Assembly: GCA_013339765.2 (NCBI GenBank)
Contig: CM023457.1
Span: forward strand, 80,224,192-80,288,191
DNA length: 64,000 bases
DNA from: Haemaphysalis longicornis
Taxonomy: Eukaryota > Arthropoda > Arachnida > Ixodida > Ixodidae
Direction of reading: 5' to 3'
Shown here: piece by piece, positions 54,596-64,000 of the stretch
Position numbering within the stretch: the first letter of the stretch is position 1
Layout: every line of letters starts with the position of its first letter
Notes under the pieces: generated by a model
What the model was told of the DNA's origin: nothing
The model's input: the letters and a program-made list of their open reading frames with translations, nothing else
The model's database searches: none
Program-made: the position numbers and the translations under genes

Positions 54596-54841
54596 AAAGA
54601 GTGGTGAAAATAGAAAATGCTTGTTGAGCAGCCCATTACACCTTGACAAGAGGCAGTGAGAATTAAATTTTTCTTCTCCCTGTTCCAGTCGGTGCTCTGG
54701 TGGCAGAAGTGGACAAAAGAATGAAAATGCTTCCACGGAGATGTCGGATGTCGGTGCATTTTAAATAAGTCACTTAGATCGGTGGCACTGGGCGGACCGC
54801 CAATGAGCTGCCACCCCCCCCTCCCACTGTTAAAATAACCC
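54596..54841. other. Unassigned spacer
   Basis: A CCCCCCCCTCCC run lies near 54815. No other feature is supportable. Confidence 0.3.
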
Positions 54842-55695
54842 CTCTGTTTAAAACACCAATTTCGAATATGACCATCAACGATTTAATCGGTATACTTCAG
54901 GTTGCAAAATAGCCAGGCCGGTCAACGACTTACTTGGACGCCGAGGAAGGCGACCGGCACACATGGGAACCAGCAAGCACACATGGTGCTGCCAGGGAAT
55001 GCTTACTTACCAGCCCCCCCTCTGACTCCTACCTCACCTCCGCTCCACAGATATGGTGCCTCCATCTAGATGCATAACGGCAAAAATGTCGCCAACGCCT
55101 TGAATGGGCTGCTCCCCAAGGGTTCTAGTCTGATGACAAGCGCCTCAAGAGTCAAGAACATGCGTTATTCATAAGGCTCATGCAAACGCAGCACATACGA
55201 CTTAACCAAACTTGTTGAGCTAGTTCTTTCATGCCTACTGGAACGAATAAGGGGGATGACTGCGTCAGCACGCCGTCACTAGCACATAGTGATAAAAAGC
55301 TGTCTTTCATCAAACAGAGTCTCTAATCTCAAAGTTTAGAGCGTGCGTTAGTCGTGTTGGTTTGTTTGTTTGTCTTAATTCGCGTCTTGAAACAAACGTA
55401 CATGCCGCTGGGCGAAAGCAGTAAAAGCTGTCAGAAATCGACAGCTTGACAGAGCTGAAAGCCCCCAAGCACTTGACAGCGTTACGGCAACGTCAAATAC
55501 AACTTGTATCTTCAAAAGAAAAGAAGGAGAAGAAAAGAAAATGGGTGACATAACTACCAACACAGTAAATACGCAGAAACCGTAATGGTACTACACGTAC
55601 TCCGGCATTACACAAACTGCACATGCTATCATGCATTATACAAAGAATAACAAAGAATATAATATCATGTATCATACAAAGAATATAATATCATA

Positions 55696-56001
55696 TTATA
55701 CAATGAATGGCACAGTCAAAGATATGGCTATACAGTGGAAAGAAGAAAGGATAAATGAATTAAAAGAAAATACAATTTTTGTAGGGACATCAATACGAGG
55801 CAATCGATAGAGAAAAGAGTAGTCTTTTGACATATGTACCGATGCGCAACAAACAGTTAGCACATTCAACATTTTTTTAAAATACTCTCGTAGTTCTCGG
55901 AAAGTCGTTTCGGGGAGTCTAAGGTCCTGGCTATTGAGTTCATTTAAGAGTCTAGGAAGTTTGTTTTGTAGGGTTTGGAGTCCATATGTAGTTCTGTACA
56001 T
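55696..56001 (-). pseudogene. LINE C-terminal fragment, tentative
   Basis: The minus frame 56001-55696 reads YGLQTLQNKLPRLLNELNSQ then FRELREYFKK. This resembles the C-terminal pattern of CR1/L2-type RT proteins, in which a YG.Q...RLP.LLN block is followed by an F...L..YF motif. It is short and isolated. Confidence 0.5.
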
Positions 56002-56050
56002 TTGGACACAGAAGGGTTCAACTTGCCTTGTTCGGTATGTTTTGGTGCTT

Positions 56051-56174
56051 TCTTGAAGTTTTGCTAATTTAGAAAAATTAGCAAAACTTCAAGATTTGCT
56101 AATTTAGAAAAATTAGCAAACACACGCGCACTACTCATACTACCGCGTCGGTATATGAGTGGTGCGCGTGTGTG
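56051..56174. repeat. Three consecutive hairpins
   Basis: The first has perfect 19-bp arms (CTTGAAGTTTTGCTAATTT) with loop AGAA. The second repeats the inner 11 bp with the same loop (56094-56119). The third pairs ACACACGCGCAC-type sequence with GTGCGCGTGTGTG (about 56119-56174). Confidence 0.85.
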
Positions 56175-56800
56175 CCTAAATGTCAATTCCTGTTACTAAT
56201 TTATCTCTGAGCCGTCAGCCAGAGTCACTCCCTAGCAGAAATCTTGAATTTTATCTGTACCTTTGGCCTGGTATAAGTAAGCAAGGTTTTGTGAATAAAC
56301 CGTTGAAATGGCGCCTGTATGTGTCCTTTGTGTCTACTCCCAGTCGAAAATGACAAGAATAATGTCTGCAGTTTGTCATATTTTCGCGTGTCGTATTGTC
56401 GTCCTGTTGTATTCTTGTTACGTCGTGATAGTGACGTTCTGTGGTGTGTCATATTCCTGTCCTGATTTTGGTGTCCCGTCGTGGCTAATCTCGTGCTTTG
56501 TAGTCATCATGACTCTCCATCAGTAGTTGCACGTGGTTTGAATGTTATTGCCGATTGTGAAGGGTAGCGTAAATGGCTGTGACTACAGGAATGTTTGTCG
56601 TTGGGAAAATTGACTTCGTCGTGACGACAGAAGTGTGTGTCGTAACAACAGATGGCTTTGTCGTACTTCTGTCACCACAACAAAGTTTTTTGTCGTACGA
56701 CAGCAAGTCTTGTAAGATTTTTGTTGTATTCATGTTGCGATTTTAGATTGGGCTTTGTCTTCGTCTATTTAGTGTCAATTTTATTCTTTGCAGAACATAC

Positions 56801-57839
56801 ACCACACTCCATAAGGAATGGAGCCACTTCCTCCAAATCAGAACCCTCGCGCACCTTCGGCAGGCCACCCGTAGTGCCGGACTTCACTGCACAAGCTTCG
56901 GCATGTGTAAAGCTGCCTTACTCGAAAAAAGGCAAACCCGTAGAGACCTAAATGCACGATTCCGATTTACCTGTAGCGAAACACTTTTGCTCGGGTACAT
57001 TGGCCGCTATGGACTTAAAAGCGGTCTCTGTAAATCAGTCTGACAGAACCCCCCAAGATGGCGTCCATAACTGAAAGCACGAAGGCGCGCCACACAATAT
57101 TTCCCCCTCCCGTTGCCACGTGAAGAAAATGATATGGGAAGGGTGTCGGGTATATCATCCTCATTTATGACACACCCACCAATGACGACGGCTAAGAGAA
57201 CCGCAGCCCGGCTGGGAAATTCATGAATGCTTGTCGAAATCTCATCTCGTAAATACGTCGCCTGGTTCGTCTCATCTTTGCTCCTGCCGCCACGTAACAC
57301 TATAATTGAGACAAACAATAAATCACAAATAACCTTAGGCTGATACATCGCATATGAATGGAGCAGAGTTGGCAATCATTACAAGTACCGAATGCACGAG
57401 AGGAGCCATATTGAGTGCGGCCTTAAGTCTATCGTGGTCAAGTTTCGTGTTCCGTAATGGCGTTGCAACTACGTACATGTCGCAAGAAATTTTGGCACTG
57501 GCCAATTTATACTAGGAAAAGTACATGTAGTATGTGCTTGTTGGTGTTTTATATCGGTGGTGCCTTTGTATCAGTTTGTTGTTTAGCCTTAAAATCTGCT
57601 GTATGTATGTATGTATTGTATGTATGTATGTATGTATGTATGTATGTATGTATGTATGTATGTATGTATGTATTGCGTACAGATATAAGCCCATAACAGA
57701 AATAATTAAACTACAGTGACCTTAAATGCGTTACATGGAGCCTGAACTGCTGTAACAACTTGTATAGAAGCGGCAGCAAAGTTCGCCACAAAAATTCCTC
57801 TAAATACTCCGATTTCATTCCCTATATATTTTCAAAAGT
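56801..57839. other. Module B leader, unassigned
   Basis: This matches 38100-39080 of module A. The only distinct feature is an (ATGT)n run. Confidence 0.5.
57602..57672. repeat. (ATGT)n microsatellite
   Basis: Seventeen or so ATGT units, one interrupted; module A lacks it. Confidence 0.9.
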
Positions 57840-58720
57840 CACACATACCGATAAACAGCCCGTTCATAAAAGCGTGATTTCTTGTTGCAGGCCCCATAAG
57901 ACAACCGTACTAAAGTCATCGTGCACTTATAGCTCTTTTCATGGTGTACACTTCATACATCGTGCATTTCTATTCTATGATACATACTCCTCTTTCACAA
58001 TAAACCCGTGTACCCGAAAATTTTCCGTTCAGTGCCAATGCTCCAAAAATGACCAGAAGATATCTTGTTTCATGGTTGTTTATGTGAGGCCAACAGGTTT
58101 TGCTCGTAATCCGGAGAAATGAACAGGAGCCGGGAAAATCTTTGAATTGCCGACTCTCCTTTGTAAAGCGCTGTGAAGAAGCTGGAAATTGTCGGTAAAC
58201 GACGACAATACGCTTGTCGACAAAATACAGGCTAGGTTAGCCCGCACCGAGCATCAAACTGTATAAAAAAGGTTGCGCGAAGGTATAGTGATAAAGTTGT
58301 TTTTGGCGCACCCAACAACTTCAAGATTTTCCCGATGATGGCAACTAGTAAGGCAACCATTGTTCAAAGAAACGTGTGGTACAGTACGCTGACTGCACCA
58401 TAGGTGTATTGTATGAAGTCCTCGTGCAACAGAGTATACATAGATAGGACGAATCGGTGTTCCAATGACCGAGCCCGCGAACATAACTGGACAGTAAAAA
58501 CAATGCAGGGGGCCACATGTCTGAACACTGCATACGAGGTGTAAGTGTACACCGTTGTTGGAGAAAACCTGTATTCTGCGCTGAGCCACCCATAAATAAG
58601 CTAGAGCGGAAACCTGCAGAAACGTATTTTATCAAGAAGGCAGGGTCCAAGTACATCTGTGAACCATATATTGCGGTTTCACATATACAGGCTGACGTTC
58701 TGGATAAGGAGTCAGAGTCG
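57840..58720 (+). pseudogene. Penelope-like element end with GIY-YIG endonuclease, module B
   Basis: RT linker and endonuclease are directly joined here: KKVARRYSDKVVFGAPNNF-like sequence at 58265-58320 is followed within about 110 bases by the GIY-YIG start at 58434. The YIGRT motif is interrupted by a stop (TAG near 58447). The rest is open: MSEHCIRGVSVHRCWRKPVF and NKLERKPAETYFIKKAG to about 58690. Compared with module A there is a three-base insertion (DVLDK versus DLDK) that keeps frame. Upstream sequence from 57840 is a worn RT thumb region. Confidence 0.75.
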
Positions 58721-59462
58721 ACGTCACGTTCTCAGTCTATAAAAGCAGTTTTAGAGCGAAGCTTTCTTTGCCTTTCCCGCGGCTTTCGCGTGAATGCTGC
58801 TGTTCCCTTTTCGAATACGCCGCTTGTGCCCGGCCACTCCTTGTCATCCAACAAGAGTTACGCGAGTCGTCAGGGAAGCAGGCAAGTGCGGTAACCGCTG
58901 CGCCAAACTGGTTTTTTTGCCCTGCCAGAACGGAGCAAGGGTTAGCCTGATTCGTGCCCCGTGACATGTGAACGTGAGGGCACGTGAGTAGACCAGGTGC
59001 ACACGGAGAGGAACTGTGACTGTTGAGAAACTGCCGCGTGAATACGGCCACATTGCGTGCGGAGTAATTCGCACCAAAAGACGCAGAAAGAACACCGAAG
59101 AGTTGCGAACGCGATGTAGGCTCTCAGGAAGTATTTGATAATCTCTAAGGCGCCGCCTTTCAACCATGTAAGTACATTTCGCGGTCAAAGCAATATTCTT
59201 TTGTACCTCGAATGCATTAAAGCATGCCCTCCGGAGCACCAATACATGCGAATTAACGCAGTGTTGGAAAGCGTTCAACAACCGCACCAATTACGAGCAA
59301 TGCAATGTGTGCCATCCTGTGCACCGCATACTCTAAGCCAGTCGGTTGGGCCATGGCCACTCGCACTTGTTACTAGTACATGGAGTGGGAAAGGTCGTCG
59401 CACAGAGCGTCCTCGTGGGTAACTGTTTTTTATAAAGGAAATGGTCCTTACATGATATTTAA
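58721..59462. other. Module B sequence after the Penelope-like endonuclease
   Basis: This is the counterpart of 41601-42339, including the TATAAAAGCA motif near 58739. Confidence 0.4.
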
Positions 59463-60415
59463 AGGCCAGTAAAGCCCGGCGGCGTCAGACAAGGAGACAC
59501 TATCTCTCCAATATTATTCCCAGCATTTTTACAAGAGGTGTTCAGAACGTTGGATTGGGAACAGATGGCCGTAACGGTAAACGTGAATACCTCAGTAACC
59601 TCAGATTTGATGATGACGTTGCTTTGCTAAGTAATTCAGGGGATGAATTGCAAAGCATGATTACGCACCGGACAAGTAGAATAGAATCCTGGGCCTGAAA
59701 ATTCATATGCAGAAAACTAACGTAATGCTCAATAGACTAAGGAGAGCACAGCGGTTTGAGACGAGCGGCGAGGCAGTGGAAGTAGTAAGCGAATATACGT
59801 AGTACTTAGGCCAACTAGTGACCGCGGATCCTAATCATGAGGCGGAGATAATTAGAAGGATAAGAATGAGGAGGTGGGGTGCGTTCGGCAGGCATTTTCA
59901 GACAATGAATGGCAGCCTACCATTGTCCCTGAAGAAGCAACAGTATGAACGCTGCATCTTACTGGTACTCACCCATGGGGCAGAAACTTGGAGGCTCACT
60001 AAAAGGGTTCAACTTAAACTGAGGACGACTCAGCCAGAATGGAACGGAAGATGGTAGGTGTAGCATTAAGGGACAAGAAGAGAACTGAGTGTGTCAGGGA
60101 CAAACACGTATTAGGGACATATTAGTATAGCAGAAATTAAGAAGAAATTGGTGTGGGCAGGGCACGTAATGCGAAGGCAAGATAACCGGTGGTCATTAAG
60201 TGTAACACAGTGGATCTCTAGAGAAGGCAGCGCGGCTGGGGGCGGCAGAATGTTCGATGGACCGATGAGATAAGGAAGTTTATCGGGATAAATTGGTAGC
60301 AGTTAGCACAGGACCGGGGTAATTGGAGATCGATGGGAGGGGCCTTTACCCTGCAGTTGGGGTAGGTAGGTTGTTATTGTTGTTGATGATGATGATGGTG
60401 ATGGTTATTATGATG
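59463..60415 (+). pseudogene. RTE-type LINE fragment, module B
   Basis: The same fragment as 42340-43279, more worn: the RT start GVRQGDTISPILF-like is shortened, the catalytic box region reads FDDDVALLSNS (59610-59640) and KKQQYERCILLVLTHGAETW lies in 59818-60057. The tail is GATGATGATG. It must predate the module duplication, because both modules carry it in the same place. Confidence 0.8.
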
Positions 60416-60539
60416 AGTAGGATGAGGGCAATGTAGTCCCGTAGCCACTGTAGTCGCGGTGACAACTATGAATTCTTAGAGGTTGTAAATACGAAAGCAC
60501 GTACGGCCAATAGAACGAATCCCCGAATTGTGCGCGCTT

Positions 60540-60817
60540 TACTACACAAAGAGTGTCTCTCGCAGTGTCCCTGGGCCGGCCGCTCTCCGTAGGACTAGAA
60601 CTGAGGGACGTATTAGGTCCTTGTAATTCTTCCAAACGTGCCGCTCGTGCAACAAAGCCTTATTGGCGTACCTAAAAGACACATGTCTTGGTCAGACTTT
60701 GTAAATAGTTAAAATCATATGTACTCCTCTTCATCATTATAATCATCGTGATCGCATTCATCTGAGGTAGCAATCCAGGCATCTTAGCTCGGCTGACATC
60801 GCCAGTTCTCATAAAGA

Positions 60818-60880
<63 letters not shown>

Positions 60881-60885
60881 CCGAG
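60540..60885 (+). mobile_element. LINE 3' end with CT tail, module B
   Basis: The sequence matches the LINE end at 40700-41015: a C-terminal coding end with RAARATK and a stop near 60702, then AAAGATCG and a (CT)n run (60822-60880). It sits at a different place from the module A copy, so it is an independent insertion. CCCGAATTGTGCG before it and CCCGAGTTCTCAACTGCG after it suggest a worn target duplication. Confidence 0.65.
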
Positions 60886-61065
60886 TTCTCAACTGCGTCG
60901 TACTCTATACATAGATAACGAGAGAACAAGAGCACTTTCTTAGAAAAAAAGAGCCGAATTGTACTCACATGTAAACCGCAAATTTGTCAATCGCAAATCT
61001 GACACTCACATGCTACTCGTTGGGGGAAGGGAGGAAACACCATGGCACCATAAACAACTATTTAG

Positions 61066-62700
61066 CAGGGTGTCGAACCAGAGCCGCACCGAACCGAAAA
61101 CCGGAAGTGAACCGGTATTTTTGCCGGAACTTAACCTGGAACCCGAACCGTTATTTTTAGAGCACGCTGAACCTGAACCGGAACTGAACCTAAAAAAGAA
61201 ATAACGGTTACCGGTTCATGCCGAAACGGTTCGACTCTCCGTTGTAGATATTGCACGGTCAATGCAATTCCGGCCTTTTTTTCTTTCCCGTACCATCAAC
61301 TTCGTACGCGATCGCGCACTTTTCCCTCCGGACAATGGAACACTATCACGCTCTATGTAACAACAAGGGAAATTAATGAGCATCAATGTAGCAATGGTCT
61401 GTTGCTGTTGGAAGGGCGAGCGTAGTGCAAGCTGACCAAACGAAATGTCATTCTCGGCAGCTTGCAGGGGATATACAACGACTTTGCCCTTCCCTAGCTA
61501 CGACTTTATTGAAGCAATCAGGCTGCAGGAGTGCTCCCCTGCGCAACGGCGAAAGCCAACACCCAATGTGTGCAAACTTTTTGCATTTTGTAATTTGTTT
61601 AAAAGGTCTGACACCTGCAAATTGTTAACACTTGACAAGTGTGACCGCAGGAGCCGCTCAGTGGCTAAGCCGTTTGCTGCTGATGCAGTTTTGTCTCTTT
61701 CAGATCTGCTTTTTTTTTTCGAAGGTGCACTTGTACTGAGTGCCCAAATCGGTACATTACTTCTACTGCTACTCGTTCCGGAGTGGAGTACTTCTGTGGA
61801 CGAATTAGAGCGGCTACCCAAAAAAGTCCCATCTCATGCTCCGCGCGTCAAATTTCCCTTTCATTTTCTAACAGCATAACCTGTTATAAGATTTTGCAAT
61901 GTAGCACACGGAACGATGGCCGGGGGTCAGGCGGTACGATGACATACTGATTGTAATGCACACATCCGGTATAGCTATCGCAAAAAAAAATTGCTGTGGT
62001 CAGAGCAATAATGCAGTGACTGAGCGTTAACTAAAGCATACTTTTAACAAAAATGTGGCCAACAAATAATTATTCAGGGTAACCAAATAATCTAACTAAT
62101 TGGTAGAATTTATGTGCCTGTTGTGTGATTTTTCTGTTTTGTTCCAAATATAAAAATTGTGCGCCATTGGGATTAAGCGCTGGTATTTGAACGCGCCAGT
62201 ACGCAGGCCTAAATTTAAGGCTTCAAGGTTAGCGTGATGGGCGATTCCATAGCGACGATTGCGATTTCAACAATAAAGAAAAGGGCAGAAAATATATCCC
62301 ACCGTCATATCTATTGGCGGTGGCTTTATGAATAGTTGCTAGAACAACATAAAGTCTGGGCGAGAAAGTAGGTGGTAAATCGTCGCCACTTCATGTTTTT
62401 CTAATATCTCGTAACTGTTTAAAGTTTCAATCGCGCCACTGCCCTTGGGGAACAGCAGCATTTGAATTTTTGTTTGTATTTTGATTTGACTGTCGTTTTA
62501 AACTGCTAAATGTTTTTTTTTCTAATTTCACTGATAATTCAAGCCGTCGAACCGGTTCGCGAACCGGTTCAAGCTCCCGAACCGGTTCGCGAACCGGTTC
62601 GGTACATGATTTTGTCGAACCAGAACTGAGCCGGAACGAAATGGTTTCGTCTTAACCCGAACCGTAACCGAACCGGTATTTTTTTCGGTTCGACACACTG
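61066..62700. mobile_element. hAT-like element with ACCGGTT-rich ends and 8-bp target duplication
   Basis: Ends CAGGGTGTCGAACC and GGTTCGACACACTG are inverted repeats. CTATTTAG stands perfectly duplicated at 61058-61065 and 62701-62708. The first 160 and last 160 bases are packed with GAACCGG and ACCGGTT motifs in both orientations. The interior has open frames of 144 (plus, 61445-61879) and 107 (minus) codons without recognisable transposase motifs, so it is probably non-autonomous. Module A is uninterrupted here. Confidence 0.9.
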
Positions 62701-63606
62701 CTATTTAGAGGGAGGAAAAAAGTAAAATGAGAGATAAAAAGAAAGAAATGAAAAGGTTCAGTATGTACGAGCACTGTGATAAAGAAGTTGGAAATTCTTG
62801 GTGATAAATCATTTCAGTGGCGCCAACCTTGTACACCTGATCAAACAACCTCGCCAGTGCTGAAAGTTGAGTTTGTGCGGAGGGCCATGGACCAAGCAGT
62901 ACTGTCAAGGGCACTGGCACCATGCTTAGGCGCTCTATTTTCGGCCAAAGAAGGCTCCTTATTTGGATATATACGCAAGGCCCTTTATGAGTCAGGCGTA
63001 TTTTTGCTTCTGGCCATCCACAGTTACCGTAATAAGGAATCACGGTGGCGCAAAGTCGAAACAAGTCGTACCGAATAGAAAGAGGCTGAGTTGAGACGTA
63101 GTTAGTGGTACAACAGGTTTCGTCGGTGTGGAAGTATACCTCTTGCAGCTTCATCGTACGGTCAGCGTCTGAGTTGTGTATGGAAGCGTGTTGGGGCATT
63201 GGAAGGGACGAGAGATGAAAATGCCTTCTTCGAAGTTGTGCCATCACGCTTGATTAAGATAATTTTCCTCAATTTGGGCATACCCAAGCCCCTGCGAGCG
63301 GCTTCATCTGCCTTCTCATTTCCTTGTGGCCACGAAGCCAACGAAACGTTATATGGTGTCCAGAGTCATAGGCAAGGTGGCTCAGGTATGTGGTCTCACG
63401 AGAGGCGTGTTCGTGAATGCTGAAGCAGTCGCTGCGCTGCAAGCTTTGGAAAGTTGTCTTGGCTGCTTGACAGGTGTTGCTTCGCGACCCGGCTTCGAGC
63501 TTCCCGTCCAAGCGTGCAGTGACGCTGCTCCTTCCTGCCTCCATGTATTGGAGGAGTTGACGACGATGGTGGATTTCGCTTCCTGTCTGTTAGCAATCGT
63601 TTGGGG
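62701..63606 (-). pseudogene. Antisense LINE end with RNase H, module B
   Basis: The minus frame 63544-63269 reads RSDCFSIHEHASRETTYLSH then YDSGHHITFRWLRGHKEMRR, the RNase H C-terminal part with the GHK motif. The C-terminal region continues in 63247-62705. It is frameshifted after GHKEM. The counterpart is 43280-44380. Confidence 0.7.
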
Positions 63607-64000
63607 CAGTGTGTCGAACCGACAAAAATACCGGTTCGGTTACGGTTCTGGTTCAAGCGAAATCATTTCGTTCCGGTTCAGTTCCGGTTCGACAAAATCA
63701 CGTGCCGAACCGGTTCGGGAGCTTGAAGAAATCGCGAACCGTCTCGATGAGTTGAATTATCCCTGAAATTAAGAGAAAACATTTAGTAGTTTAAAACGAC
63801 AGTCACATCAAAATACAAAAAAAAATCAGAATGCTGCTGTTCCCCAAGGGCAGTGGCGCAATTGCAAAGCAAACTTAAACAATTACGAGCTATTAGAAAA
63901 ACAGATGAAGTGGCGACGATTTACCACCTACTTTCTCGCCCAGACTTTATGTTGTCCTAGTGACTATTCATAAAGCCACCGCCAAGAGATATGACGTTGG
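63607..64000. mobile_element. Second copy of the ACCGGTT hAT-like family, inverted, cut by the window end
   Basis: It starts CAGTGTGTCGAACCGACAAA and continues as the reverse complement of the right half of 61066-62700, including the GCCACCGCCAAGAGATATGA region. The preceding GTTTGGGG (63599-63606) would be its 8-bp target site. Module A continues as CTTTTTCACATC at the same point. Confidence 0.85.

Larger units (their letters stand above)
55199..56794. mobile_element. 1.6-kb insertion specific to module B
   Basis: ACATAC occurs at both edges (55193-55198 and 56795-56800), and module A is continuous at the matching site near 38090. The content is a minus-strand LINE-like end (55696-56001), three hairpins (56051-56174) and a stretch rich in TTTGTCGT and GTCGTGAC motifs (56340-56720). 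The element type is uncertain. Confidence 0.6.
54842..63606. repeat. Duplicated module B
   Basis: This is the direct-orientation counterpart of 37741-44380. Insertions specific to this copy are 55199-56794, a LINE end at about 60540-60880, a hAT-like element at 61066-62700, and another hAT-like copy starting at 63607, where alignment to module A breaks. Confidence 0.85.

Noticed and set aside
57602..57672. Tyr/Cys/Met-rich peptides across the ATGT run
   Set aside because: They are translation of a microsatellite in different frames.
61445..61879. 144-codon frame as a hAT transposase
   Set aside because: None of the expected transposase or dimerisation motifs can be seen, and the minus strand is open over the same interval.
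1..64000. CRISPR array, bacterial operon or integrated virus
   Set aside because: The short repeats seen are degenerate, occur in both orientations and lack unique spacers. No capsid, envelope or bacterial gene set is present.

Overview
This is a repeat-dominated piece of an animal nuclear genome, most likely from a hard tick. That attribution is inference. It rests on the LINE, RTE and Penelope-like protein fragments and on the paired single-exon TRAF-like genes, all of which resemble families I know from tick sequence; no database search was possible. There is no operon structure, no rRNA and no canonical tRNA gene. Nearly every long reading frame belongs to a broken mobile element, and elements are nested two or three deep.

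The only host-type genes are two copies of a TRAF6-like protein (RING finger, two TRAF-type zinc fingers, disordered linker, C-terminal MATH domain) at 20929-22402 and 48911-50382, both on the plus strand. Each is about 490 codons in one exon, and each carries a different one-base frameshift in the linker. They lie in a direct duplication (about 20735-23815 and 48700-51470) that includes the 3' untranslated region and a tRNA-like sequence. A second direct duplication, 37741-44380 and 54842-63606, carries a Penelope-like element, an RTE fragment and an antisense LINE end. The order TRAF - module - TRAF - module suggests one large tandem duplication, later expanded unevenly by insertions.

Layout. 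1-3500: unassigned sequence, an AATCC repeat and an odd ACTCA/TGAGT-rich element between 22-bp direct repeats. 3540-7560: two degraded plus-strand LINEs, the second split by a TTAA-flanked MITE. 7860-15216: a minus-strand LINE whose ORF1 is cut by a 4.9-kb composite (9338-14197) ending in arrays of a 17-bp repeat in inverted orientation. 15717-20288: a hAT-like element with perfect 8-bp target duplications, holding a nested LINE. 20735-23815: first TRAF copy. 24457-29265: an RTE copy with a twin-priming inversion and two I-like LINE remnants, one hit by a second 17-bp-repeat foldback. 29738-34090: a minus-strand I-like LINE split by a foldback element built of 15-bp subrepeats (30800-32696) and by a TA-flanked MITE. 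37741-44380: module A. 44381-48158: LINE ends and a short LTR element. 48700-51470: second TRAF copy. 53930-54595: a degenerate satellite. 54842-64000: module B, with two copies of a second hAT-like family.

The most interesting theme is elements whose ends are arrays of short subrepeats in opposite orientation (two families, possibly a third). They resemble foldback transposons and repeatedly interrupt LINE coding sequence here.
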